Shown: positions 1-4,933, numbered from the stretch's first letter. The stretch is 6,663 bases of DNA from Candidatus Iainarchaeum sp. (GCA_015520865.1 WAPE01000063.1:1-6663); one strand, 5' to 3'. The notes: generated from the sequence alone by a model not told the origin. Numbers and translations: made by a program.

Positions 1-68
1 CTTATAAACCTCGGCGATGATGAAGCCGTCCCAGACTGAAGGGTGATGTCAAAGGGGTAACTGCTGAG
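1..68. other. Unassigned left edge
   Basis: No gene can be assigned here. One plus-strand frame is open from the window edge to a TGA at 37-39 and would give a 12-residue tail (LINLGDDEAVPD), so the 3' end of a gene lying to the left is possible but unproven. CTTATAAA at 1-8 resembles an archaeal box A, but no suitable start codon follows at the usual distance. No T-rich terminator for the minus-strand gene at 69-1004 is visible. Confidence 0.25.
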
Positions 69-1004
69 CTATATCAAGAGCTTCCCGTTAACCATGATGG
101 GTTTTGCGTCCACCTCAATTGTGGGCTCCAAAATTATGACCTCCTCGTGGACGGGGGCGTCGTTCTTTCCTCCGATATCGATGTTTCTACCAAATGCAAG
201 GAAGACCGAACCTAATGCCTTTTCATCCTCCAAAAGGTTCCCCGTTACCTTGGCATTGGGGTTTGTTCCAATCCCAAAGGCTGCCACAACAAATGCATTC
301 TCTCCGTGTGGAGCCAGCGTTGCCTTTAACTTCTCTCCAAGCTCTCCTCGAAACTCTATGGCTTTCCCTCCCTTTATCGTTACAATTCCTTCCCCGAGAC
401 CCCTAAATGAATGGAACACAACCTTTCCTTCGACGTTGCTCTCCTTCGGAGCGATATAAACGCTACCAGCAGGGAGGTTTCCGAACTTACCAGGTTTGGA
501 GTAGTCTCCGTCGTCGAGGATCCACTGGCGGTCCGACACGTCGATCCTGAGGAGCGTTCCGAAGCGGTTCGTTACCTTAATGATGTGGGCGTTCTTTACC
601 GCCTTATAAACCCTGTCTGTGATGCTCTTGAGCTCCTTATAGTCCACGTCGACGGCCCTTCGAATGACCTCCTCCGTTATCAGAGGTAGTGTCGCTCCTC
701 GGGCTCCGGCCTTTGTGGCCTCTGCTCTGGCCTTTGTATGGGTCAGAGAATACGTTGTTGGGGCTATGAAAACGTCGGAGCTCTTCATCGCTTCTGCTAC
801 AACTCTAGGCGGCTCCGCTCCGTGATAACCCGTTGGCTTCATGACTATGAAGGTAACGATGCCACCCACGGCCTCCGCCGCTAGGGCAAAAGCCCTACCA
901 ATCTCCTCCTTGTTGTGATCGGTGATTACCGCCACCTCTTCACCAGGTTTTATCTTGAGAGACTCCGTTACCGCCCTGAAAACGCCCCTCATGATGCCTA
1001 TCAT
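69..1004 (-). CDS. M29-family aminopeptidase-like protein, probably with altered metal site
   Basis: This 311-residue protein resembles the short archaeal branch of the M29 (aminopeptidase T/AmpS) family, cytoplasmic metallo-exopeptidases; bacterial members are about 400 residues. The family's C-terminal landmarks are present: LPAGSVYIAP (177-186), FGIGTNPNAK (243-252), DEKALG (260-265), FGRN (271-274) and APVHEEVI (283-290). Several expected metal ligands look replaced. The Glu of the usual PAGE motif is Ser182, the Glu before FGIG is Ala242, the His of the usual GxxH motif is Phe268, and the Asp two residues after the retained His286 is Glu288. The protein may therefore be inactive as a peptidase or use other chemistry; this depends on remembered family motifs. 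The first ATG was chosen because TTTTAAGG lies 31 nt upstream on the minus strand, the leaderless spacing seen elsewhere in the window. An ATG four codons later is possible. It is divergent from glyS. Confidence 0.8.
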   Translation of the reverse strand: MIGIMRGVFRAVTESLKIKPGEEVAVITDHNKEEIGRAFALAAEAVGGIVTFIVMKPTGYHGAEPPRVVAEAMKSSDVFIAPTTYSLTHTKARAEATKAGARGATLPLITEEVIRRAVDVDYKELKSITDRVYKAVKNAHIIKVTNRFGTLLRIDVSDRQWILDDGDYSKPGKFGNLPAGSVYIAPKESNVEGKVVFHSFRGLGEGIVTIKGGKAIEFRGELGEKLKATLAPHGENAFVVAAFGIGTNPNAKVTGNLLEDEKALGSVFLAFGRNIDIGGKNDAPVHEEVIILEPTIEVDAKPIMVNGKLLI

Positions 1005-1027
1005 GCTAAGATATAACCCCCAAAATT

Positions 1028-1036
1028 CCTTAAAAC
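1028..1036. promoter_or_regulatory. Shared box A between the M29 gene and glyS
   Basis: CCTTAAAAC on the plus strand reads GTTTTAAGG on the minus strand, so a single TTAAAA core could serve both genes. It lies about 29 nt before the ATG at 1059 and 31 nt before the minus-strand ATG at 1004, the spacing expected for leaderless archaeal transcripts. A second candidate for glyS, ATATAA at 1011-1016, would give a short leader containing AGGAG (1037-1041). The assignment is inferred from spacing only. Confidence 0.4.
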
Positions 1037-1058
1037 AGGAGTCAACTTGTTTCTCTCT

Positions 1059-2528
1059 ATGGACATAAAGAAGCTTGCAGAATTTGCTGCACGGACGAAC
1101 ATCGCCTTTCCTACGGCGGAGGAATACGGCGGGCTTTCTGGCTTCTATGACTGGGGTATTCGAGGCAGCCAGCTGAAGAAGAACGTCAAGGATACCTGGT
1201 GGCGCTACTTCGTAGAGCGAAAGGACCTTATCGTTGGCTTAGACGGCTCGATAATCACCCATCCACGGGTTTGGGAAGCCTCTGGCCACGTGGAAGAGTT
1301 TCACGATCCTATCATCCGCTGTAAATCCTGTGGAAGAGTTTTTAGGGCGGACCATCTCCTCGAGGAAACCCTCGGCATAAACGCAGAGGGTTTGAGCCTA
1401 GAAGAACTCTCTAAGCACCTCAAGAAGGTTCGTTGTCCCTTCTGCGGTGGCGAACTCACCGAGCCAACCTATTTCAACCTCATGTTCGAAACGAAGGTAG
1501 GTCCCTACGGTGGATTAACGTCTTACCTTCGCCCAGAGACCGCTCAGCTAATCTTCGCAGACTTTCCTCGTCTCTTTCAGGGAAATAGGAAGCGTTTGCC
1601 CTTCGGGGTAGCTCAGATGGGTCGATCCTTCCGCAACGAGATCTCCCCAAGGAACTTCCTCTTCCGGCTCAGGGAGTTCGAGCAAATGGAGATAGAGTTC
1701 TTCTTCGACCCGGAGAACGATCCCTCCCCCTTCTACGACGACGTCAAGGACTACGAGGTCCTTACTCTCACTATAGAGGATCAAGAAAGGGGAAGGGAAG
1801 GCGAAGTTAGGAAGGTATCTGACGTCGTCGGTGATTATCCCGGCAGGGAATGGATGGTATACTGGATCGTCGAATCCTTGCGCTTCTTCGAGCTCGTTGG
1901 AGTGGATATGGAAAGAATCCGAATAAGACAACAGCTCCCCGATGAAAGGGCCCACTACTCCATGGACACCTGGGACGTAGAGTTCCACTTCGACGACCTT
2001 GGATGGAAAGAGATCGAAGGTATTGCCCATCGATCGGACTACGACCTCTCCCGGCACGCAGAATACTCCGGAAGCAACAAGTACCGCGTAAAGCGAGAAG
2101 ACGGAACAGAATTCACCCCTTGGGTGATAGAACCGTCCTTTGGTGTGGAGAGAATACTTTTGGCTGTTCTCTACTCAAGTTACCAGAAAGATAACCAGAG
2201 AACCTGGCTCTCACTAAGACCCTGGATAGTTCCCGTTCAAGTAGCGGTATTTCCGCTCGTTTCAAAGGGACCATTATCTGAAAGGGCGAGAGAAATCTAC
2301 AGAACCCTAAAAAGGTACTTTAGAACGAGTTATGACGAAGGGGGTAGTATAGGAAAGAGGTATCGGCGTTACGACGAAATAGGAACGCCCTATGTGGTTA
2401 CCGTAGACAGCGAGACCCTAAAAGACGAAACGGTAACTGTTCGCGATAGAGATACCATGGAACAAGAACGGATTCCTATCGACCAACTCGTGGAACATCT
2501 TCGTGCTAAGTTAGTGCCAGTGATCTAG
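1059..2528 (+). CDS. glyS: Glycyl-tRNA synthetase, class II alpha2 type
   Basis: This enzyme charges tRNA-Gly with glycine using ATP in the cytoplasm. From the ATG at 1059 it has 489 residues. Visible in order: the N-terminal YGGLSGFYDWG with the motif 1 region; an inserted zinc ribbon with Cys88/Cys91 and Cys126/Cys129; YLRPETAQ (156-163); motif 2 around GRSFRNEISPRNFLFRLREF (188-207); EIEGIAHRSDYDL (318-330), part of the glycine pocket; motif 3 IEPSFGVER (357-365); and a C-terminal anticodon-binding domain from about 390, with YRRYDEIGTP and VRDRDTMEQ. It is shorter than typical archaeal or eukaryotic enzymes (often about 570 residues) and closer in length and C-terminal motifs to the Thermus type. 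An in-frame TTG at 1047, preceded by AGGAG at 1037-1041, would add four residues. I prefer ATG 1059 because TTAAAA lies about 29 nt upstream and the protein aligns from there. Confidence 0.95.
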   Translation: MDIKKLAEFAARTNIAFPTAEEYGGLSGFYDWGIRGSQLKKNVKDTWWRYFVERKDLIVGLDGSIITHPRVWEASGHVEEFHDPIIRCKSCGRVFRADHLLEETLGINAEGLSLEELSKHLKKVRCPFCGGELTEPTYFNLMFETKVGPYGGLTSYLRPETAQLIFADFPRLFQGNRKRLPFGVAQMGRSFRNEISPRNFLFRLREFEQMEIEFFFDPENDPSPFYDDVKDYEVLTLTIEDQERGREGEVRKVSDVVGDYPGREWMVYWIVESLRFFELVGVDMERIRIRQQLPDERAHYSMDTWDVEFHFDDLGWKEIEGIAHRSDYDLSRHAEYSGSNKYRVKREDGTEFTPWVIEPSFGVERILLAVLYSSYQKDNQRTWLSLRPWIVPVQVAVFPLVSKGPLSERAREIYRTLKRYFRTSYDEGGSIGKRYRRYDEIGTPYVVTVDSETLKDETVTVRDRDTMEQERIPIDQLVEHLRAKLVPVI

Positions 2529-2548
2529 GATAAGCTATCAAAACCTCA

Positions 2549-2569
2549 TCCCCCTTCTTATTTCTTAGA
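2549..2569 (+). terminator. Possible T-rich terminator after glyS
   Basis: A pyrimidine tract, CCCCCTTCTTATTTCTT, begins about 20 nt after the glyS stop codon. Archaeal RNA polymerase often terminates at U-rich runs without a stable hairpin. A small hairpin follows at 2576-2592 (GAGGA, seven-base loop, TCCTC) and may or may not contribute. Confidence 0.35.
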
Positions 2570-2660
2570 TCTAACGAGGAAAATTGCTCCTCTGCGCGAT
2601 TGATGAGACAAGCGTAGAACCTACCTTTCCTTATAACTATAACGACGTAACAACATCATC

Positions 2661-2692
2661 CATTTAATGGAGGGGTTCAGTAAGATAGTATT
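2661..2692 (+). promoter_or_regulatory. Promoter copy 1, before the hicB remnant
   Basis: CATTTAAT at 2661-2668 lies 32 nt before the ATG of the truncated hicB copy and matches CATTTAAT at 2898-2905 before intact hicB. The intervening sequence is partly conserved too (AAGAT near the ATG). The box A sits in a near-palindrome, CCATT-T-AATGG (2660-2670). The element has probably been orphaned by loss of its gene. Confidence 0.5.
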
Positions 2693-2720
2693 ATGAAAAC
2701 CCGAGTCCTGGACTTCGACG
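2693..2720 (+). pseudogene. Truncated duplicate of hicB (first nine codons)
   Basis: These 28 bases are identical to 2929-2956, the start of intact hicB, and encode MKTRVLDFD. After them the similarity stops abruptly and the sequence becomes pyrimidine-rich and unrelated. The frame stays open to a TAG at 2858-2860, but that extension runs through the antisense of a tRNA T-arm (giving the familiar spurious AGFEPATS peptide), so it is not a real protein tail. Promoter-like sequence upstream is also shared with the intact copy, so the duplication spans about 60 bases. It is either the remains of a second hicBA unit, deleted from codon 9 onward, or a duplication made when the tRNA-fragment segment entered. 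Confidence 0.75.
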
Positions 2721-2801
2721 CAGTCACCCCTGTATTTTCCCTTCTTCCCCCTGGAACTCCCTCTTTACCCTCTCACCGAAGGATTTCCAAAAACCAGAAA
2801 A

Positions 2802-2833
2802 TGCCGGGGGCGGGATTTGAACCCGCGACCTCC
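2802..2833 (-). repeat. tRNA 3'-end fragment A
   Basis: Read on the minus strand this is the last part of a tRNA: a five-base variable loop (AGGTC), a perfect T-stem (GCGGG/CCCGC) with loop TTCAAAT, the acceptor strand CCCCGGC and discriminator A. The plus strand after 2833 has no matching anticodon stem, D-arm or 5' acceptor strand (GCCGGGG in tRNA sense), so the tRNA is not complete. The short variable loop excludes tRNA-Leu and tRNA-Ser; the identity is otherwise open. A T-rich tail (TTTTCTGGTTTTT on the minus strand, plus coordinates 2788-2800) looks like the terminator of the original tRNA gene. It shares an 18-base core with 4185-4202 and 17 of 18 bases with 4916-4933. Such 3' ends are common integration sites of mobile elements. 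Confidence 0.85.
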
Positions 2834-2897
2834 TTGTGGTTTGAGCCTTGTGCATTGTAGTCGCCCTTGGCGTCATTATAGTTCTCTAGGATGATAG

Positions 2898-2928
2898 CAT
2901 TTAATACAGGATGAACCAAGATGATACC
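2898..2928 (+). promoter_or_regulatory. Promoter of the hicBA operon (leaderless)
   Basis: ATTTAATACAGGA at 2899-2911 is identical to the segment at 4254-4266 before the AF2212-like antitoxin gene. In both cases the ATG lies 30 nt after the first base of the segment, and AAGATG precedes it. This spacing puts transcription start at or next to the ATG at 2929, so the mRNA is probably leaderless. HicB proteins commonly repress their own promoter; no clear operator stands out here. Confidence 0.6.
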
Positions 2929-3171
2929 ATGAAAACCCGAGTCCTGGACTTCGACGTGGTCATAGTTAAAGACCCAGACAAAGGCTATTACGCCTACGTT
3001 CCCCAGCTCCCAGGTTGTTATTCTCAGGGAGAAACCGTGGAGGAAACGCTTGAGAACATTAAAGAAGCTATCGAGCTTTATCTCGAAGTTCTTTCGGAAG
3101 AAGAACGCGAAGAAATTTTGAGCGAAAAACCTGAAGCTATTCTCCTTACAAAGGTGGAAGTTTATGCCTAA
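2929..3171 (+). CDS. hicB: HicB-family antitoxin
   Basis: This is an 80-residue protein of the HicB antitoxin family, which binds and silences the HicA mRNA-cleaving toxin. The N-terminal partial RNase H-like fold is recognisable: VVIVKDPDKGYYAYVPQLPG (10-29), the CYSQGETVEETLENIKEAI motif (30-48), then an acidic helix and a short beta tail. There is no obvious C-terminal DNA-binding domain, as in the short HicB class. I chose the ATG at 2929 over the upstream in-frame ATG at 2911 (six extra residues). Box A at about 2900 places the transcript start at 2929, and the truncated copy at 2693 has no equivalent of the upstream ATG. The gene overlaps hicA by 8 nt. The order antitoxin then toxin is the reverse of the classical hicAB order but frequent in this family. 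Confidence 0.9.
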   Translation: MKTRVLDFDVVIVKDPDKGYYAYVPQLPGCYSQGETVEETLENIKEAIELYLEVLSEEEREEILSEKPEAILLTKVEVYA

Positions 3172-3394
3172 GATTCCACCCGTACCTCCAGAAAAGATGA
3201 TAAAGATATTGAAGGCCGTGGGATTCGTCGAGGTCCGCCAGAAAGGCTCCCACGTTATCCTGAAGAAAGGGAAGAAACTTATGGTAGTCCCTGTTCATAA
3301 AGGAAAGCCCTTGAAGCGAGGATTAGTGAGGTTAATCATTAAAGAAGTCGGGATTAGTAGAGAAGAGTTCTTCAAACTTTTGGAGGAGGCATGA
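3164..3394 (+). CDS. hicA: HicA-family mRNA interferase toxin
   Basis: This 76-residue toxin should cleave mRNA in a ribosome-independent way and stop translation when free of HicB. The double-stranded RNA-binding-like fold is clear: the helix PPEKMIKILKAVGF, then VRQKGSHVILKKG with the catalytic His30 in GSH, the strand LMVVPVHKGKPLKRG, and the helix LVRLIIKEVGISREEFFKLL. Most HicA toxins are 60-80 residues, so it appears full length and intact. Its start overlaps the hicB stop by 8 nt, and an AGGTGG ribosome site lies 6 nt before the ATG inside hicB, so translation is probably coupled. The stop codon overlaps the next start (ATGATG). Confidence 0.93.
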   Translation: MPKIPPVPPEKMIKILKAVGFVEVRQKGSHVILKKGKKLMVVPVHKGKPLKRGLVRLIIKEVGISREEFFKLLEEA

Positions 3395-3621
3395 TGCCCT
3401 TTCCCGACGACTTCGTAGGCCCTATTCTCCCCTTTCCCTTTGTAAAGAGCACCTTTTGGAGGAAGAGGAAACCTGCGATCTACAGGCTAATGATGGGCCC
3501 TTGGGACGCGGAGTTGTTTCACAGGGCTTTTAACGAGGACCGAAGAAAAATCTTAGAGGAAACAGTATCGTTGGAGGAGCTGTTGAAGGAGTTGGAGGGA
3601 GAGAAAGATGAAGAAGATTAA
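3391..3621 (+). CDS. Unknown small acidic-tailed protein in the hicBA operon
   Basis: I do not recognise this 76-residue protein. The N-terminal third is rich in Pro and Phe (MPFPDDFVGPILPFPF), the middle is basic and aromatic (FWRKRKPAIYRLMMGPW), and the C-terminal half is a predicted charged helix ending in a strongly acidic tail (EELLKELEGEKDEED). It has no Cys, signal peptide or convincing membrane segment. The strong ribosome site GGAGGAGG at 3382-3389 sits just before two in-frame ATG codons (3391 and 3394); the second has the better spacing. The gene overlaps the hicA stop by 4 nt and the following peptidase gene by 14 nt, so all are probably translated together. It could be an antitoxin, an inhibitor or a substrate of the neighbouring peptidase; this is inference from position only. 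Confidence 0.7.
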   Translation: MMPFPDDFVGPILPFPFVKSTFWRKRKPAIYRLMMGPWDAELFHRAFNEDRRKILEETVSLEELLKELEGEKDEED

Positions 3622-4189
3622 CCGAGATCCAAAAAGATATGAGTACATAGAACAGGAGGAGCATTGCTGCGTCGGAGCAACGCTGGAGATGATTCTGAGA
3701 AGACATGGGATAAAGGAGTTCGATCAATGTGCGATTGCCTGTGAGCTTGGTTTGACTGTTCCAGAAGACTGTGAAGAATGTCCAGAATGCGCTACACGAG
3801 TTCCTCGAGATCTAGGAATACTATTTGGGACCAAGGTTGACAAAATACCTGGCGGCCTTAACACGTTCTTTCTACGTCACAATCTACCATTTTATGAAAT
3901 CTACATTCCTGCATCCCAGATAACAACCCCTACTCATCTAAAGAAGTTCCTGAAAGTATACGAAGACGACGATGTAATCGTGTGCTACAAGGTAGGTAAA
4001 GGGGGACACGTGTGTGCTGTTGACGAGATTAAGGAGGATGCTGTGATACTTGTGGACACGGACGGGGACGGCTGGAAACTGCTTGAATTCACCTATGAGG
4101 AGCTCTACGATGCGATCCAACGACACGGGGACAAAAACGGTGGAGGATTATGGGTCATACGAAAACTACCAGCAAAAGATAGAGTTTGA
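3608..4189 (+). CDS. Papain-like (C39-type) cysteine peptidase homologue
   Basis: This 193-residue soluble protein resembles the C39-like branch of papain-fold cysteine peptidases. The likely catalytic Cys21 is in HCCVGATLEMILRRHG, with Gln16 as oxyanion-hole candidate. His134 lies in KGGHVCAVDEI and Asp150 in ILVDTDGDG, completing the expected order Cys, His, Asp. A cluster of five Cys (41, 45, 55, 58, 61; CEECPEC) follows the first helix and could bind a metal; I do not know it as a usual feature of the family. There is no transporter domain or membrane segment, so it is not a bacteriocin ABC exporter. Ribosome site GGAGG at 3594-3598 lies inside the preceding gene, which it overlaps. Its TGA stop falls inside tRNA fragment B, so the original C-terminus may have been slightly changed by recombination. 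Substrate unknown; a partner in the hicB, hicA and small-protein operon. Confidence 0.7.
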   Translation: MKKINRDPKRYEYIEQEEHCCVGATLEMILRRHGIKEFDQCAIACELGLTVPEDCEECPECATRVPRDLGILFGTKVDKIPGGLNTFFLRHNLPFYEIYIPASQITTPTHLKKFLKVYEDDDVIVCYKVGKGGHVCAVDEIKEDAVILVDTDGDGWKLLEFTYEELYDAIQRHGDKNGGGLWVIRKLPAKDRV

Positions 4190-4202
4190 ACCCGCGACCT
4201 CC
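4185..4202 (-). repeat. tRNA 3'-end fragment B
   Basis: TTTGAACCCGCGACCTCC is identical over 18 bases to part of fragment A (2816-2833). On the minus strand it reads as the end of a variable loop, one T-stem strand and most of the T-loop. The other half of the T-stem and the acceptor strand are missing: the sequence before 4185 belongs to the peptidase gene. The peptidase stop codon (TGA, 4187-4189) lies within it. It has the same orientation as fragments A and C. Confidence 0.75.
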
Positions 4203-4252
4203 CCGCATAGTTGTCACCGTACAACCCCTCGAAACGATGATTCCCCGATTAA

Positions 4253-4283
4253 GATTTAATACAGGACCTACAAAGATGTTAAC
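4253..4283 (+). promoter_or_regulatory. Promoter of the vapBC unit (leaderless)
   Basis: ATTTAATACAGGA at 4254-4266 repeats exactly the hicB promoter segment at 2899-2911, followed by similar sequence (AAAGATG) and the ATG at the same 30-nt distance. The 50 bases between tRNA fragment B and this element show no gene. The transcript probably begins at or beside the ATG at 4284. Confidence 0.6.
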
Positions 4284-4496
4284 ATGAACAAAACAGAGAT
4301 CGAGGCGCGGGTAGAAAAGGGGAAATTGGTGCCACTCAAACCCATCGAGTTGCCAGAAGGCAGGATAGTCAGGATAAAGATCGAAAGCTTGAAGAAAGAC
4401 AAAGAAAAATTCCTAAACGCTTTACAAAAGTTAAAGGGGACGATAAAGGGATCAGTATTCAGGGAGGAATGGTATGAACAAGCGAATCTTTATTGA
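4284..4496 (+). CDS. AF2212-like (DUF104) VapB antitoxin
   Basis: This 70-residue protein matches the AF2212-like antitoxin family, found mainly in archaea beside PIN-domain toxins. The diagnostic N-terminal segment is complete: IEARVEKGKLVPLKPIELP (6-24) followed by EGRIVRIKIE (25-34), a small beta-barrel-like DNA-binding or dimerising unit. The C-terminal half is helical and charged (KDKEKFLNALQKLKG, then SVFREEWYEQ) and should wrap the toxin. The start codon is fixed by the promoter 30 nt upstream. The gene overlaps the toxin gene by 23 nt, so the two are translated as a pair. It likely represses its own promoter together with the toxin. Since the toxin gene is frameshifted, this antitoxin may be an orphan or may act on another VapC. 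Confidence 0.88.
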   Translation: MNKTEIEARVEKGKLVPLKPIELPEGRIVRIKIESLKKDKEKFLNALQKLKGTIKGSVFREEWYEQANLY

Positions 4497-4903
4497 TTCT
4501 AGTGTTATCATCGAAGCAATGAAAGGCAACTCAAAGGCATACGAGCTTCTGAGTAATTTTTCTTCCGAGCACCTTTGTGTAAGTCCAACGGTTTTCTCCG
4601 AGGTTGTTTACATATTTATACGCGAGAAAACTCGACTACCTACTGAAGAGTTGCGTAGATCTCCTGAAACGGTGAAGAGAGTGATTCTATCTGATATTAT
4701 GGATCTTATTCTGTCTTGCGAGATTCTTACTGAAGACGAAGAAACTGTTAGACTCGCCTTTCGAGTATATCGAGAGGTATGGTCTCCTCCCGAACGACGC
4801 TCTCATACTTGCCACCGTAAAGCTAAATGGATGTACTCTTTTGACTTTGGACAAGATTCTGGCCGAGGCAGCAGGGAAGGAGGGTGTTGAAGTACTGAGC
4901 TAA
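4474..4903 (+). pseudogene. VapC PIN-domain toxin gene with a frameshift
   Basis: The product would be a PIN-domain ribonuclease, usually cutting tRNA or rRNA. The first frame encodes FIDSSVIIEAMKG with Asp8 and FSEVVYIF with Glu43, then loses family similarity after LAFRVY (codon 99) and ends at 4888-4890. The +1 frame from 4772 continues exactly as a VapC should: ERYGLLPNDALILATVKLNG, then TLLTLDKILAE, and stops at TAA 4901-4903. Joined, the protein has about 142 residues, normal for VapC, with all four acidic residues (8, 43, 108, 126). One extra base between about 4765 and 4774 explains this. The intact halves suggest a recent mutation, a sequencing error, or less likely a programmed frameshift. 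As read, the two C-terminal active-site Asp residues are lost. A good ribosome site, GGGAGG at 4462-4467, lies 6 nt before the ATG. Confidence 0.88.
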
Positions 4904-4911
4904 GTAGTATG

Positions 4912-4933
4912 GGGTTTTGAACCCACGACCTCC
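4912..4933 (-). repeat. tRNA 3'-end fragment C
   Basis: GGGTTTTGAACCCACGACCTCC differs from the matching 22 bases of fragment A at two positions; within the 18-base core (4916-4933) it differs at one. On the minus strand it reads variable loop AGGTC, a T-stem strand GTGGG and the T-loop, but the opposite stem strand pairs only partly and no acceptor stem follows, so it is decayed. It starts 8 nt after the repaired vapC stop codon, in the same orientation as fragments A and B. Confidence 0.7.

Larger units (their letters stand above)
2529..2928. other. 400-base region without an intact gene: repeat and gene debris
   Basis: Between glyS and hicB there is no complete gene that I can support. 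The region holds, in order: a probable glyS terminator; a promoter-like segment at 2661-2692; the first nine codons of a second hicB copy (2693-2720); a pyrimidine-rich stretch of unknown origin (about 2728-2770); a 32-nt tRNA 3'-end fragment read on the minus strand (2802-2833) with a T-rich tail; and the hicB promoter (2898-2928). It reads as the scar of one or more insertions and deletions next to the toxin-antitoxin genes. Confidence 0.7.

Noticed and set aside
2576..2592. Hairpin GAGGA/TCCTC as a bacterial-type terminator
   Set aside because: The stem is only five base pairs and no T-run follows it directly. The T-rich tract before it is the better terminator candidate.
2506..2655. Open minus-strand frame of about 49 codons (contains VVIVIRKGRFYACLINRAEEQ) overlapping the glyS end
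   Set aside because: The text looks protein-like, but the frame has no ATG, GTG or TTG near its beginning, starts right after a TGA, and runs into the conserved glyS 3' end. At most it is a remnant of a decayed gene.
2724..2855. Minus-strand ORF of 43 codons through tRNA fragment A (contains SRVQIPPPAFSGFWKSFGERV)
   Set aside because: About a quarter of it is translated tRNA sequence, which commonly yields spurious SRVQIPP-type peptides, and no promoter or ribosome site fits. The 25-codon tail after the tRNA end could be an old gene end but cannot be supported.
2693..2860. Plus-strand 55-codon ORF starting like hicB
   Set aside because: Only the first nine codons match HicB; the rest is pyrimidine-rich sequence and antisense tRNA (AGFEPATS). 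It is listed as a truncated duplicate instead.
2802..2930. A complete or intron-containing tRNA gene on the minus strand
   Set aside because: No anticodon stem partner for CAAGG and no 5' acceptor strand (GCCGGGG in tRNA sense) were found in the sequence following on the plus strand. Only the 3' part exists.
2661..4933. CRISPR array or insertion sequence
   Set aside because: The repeats are only three, irregularly spaced (about 1370 and 730 bases) and match tRNA. No transposase, terminal inverted repeats or regularly spaced short repeats were seen.
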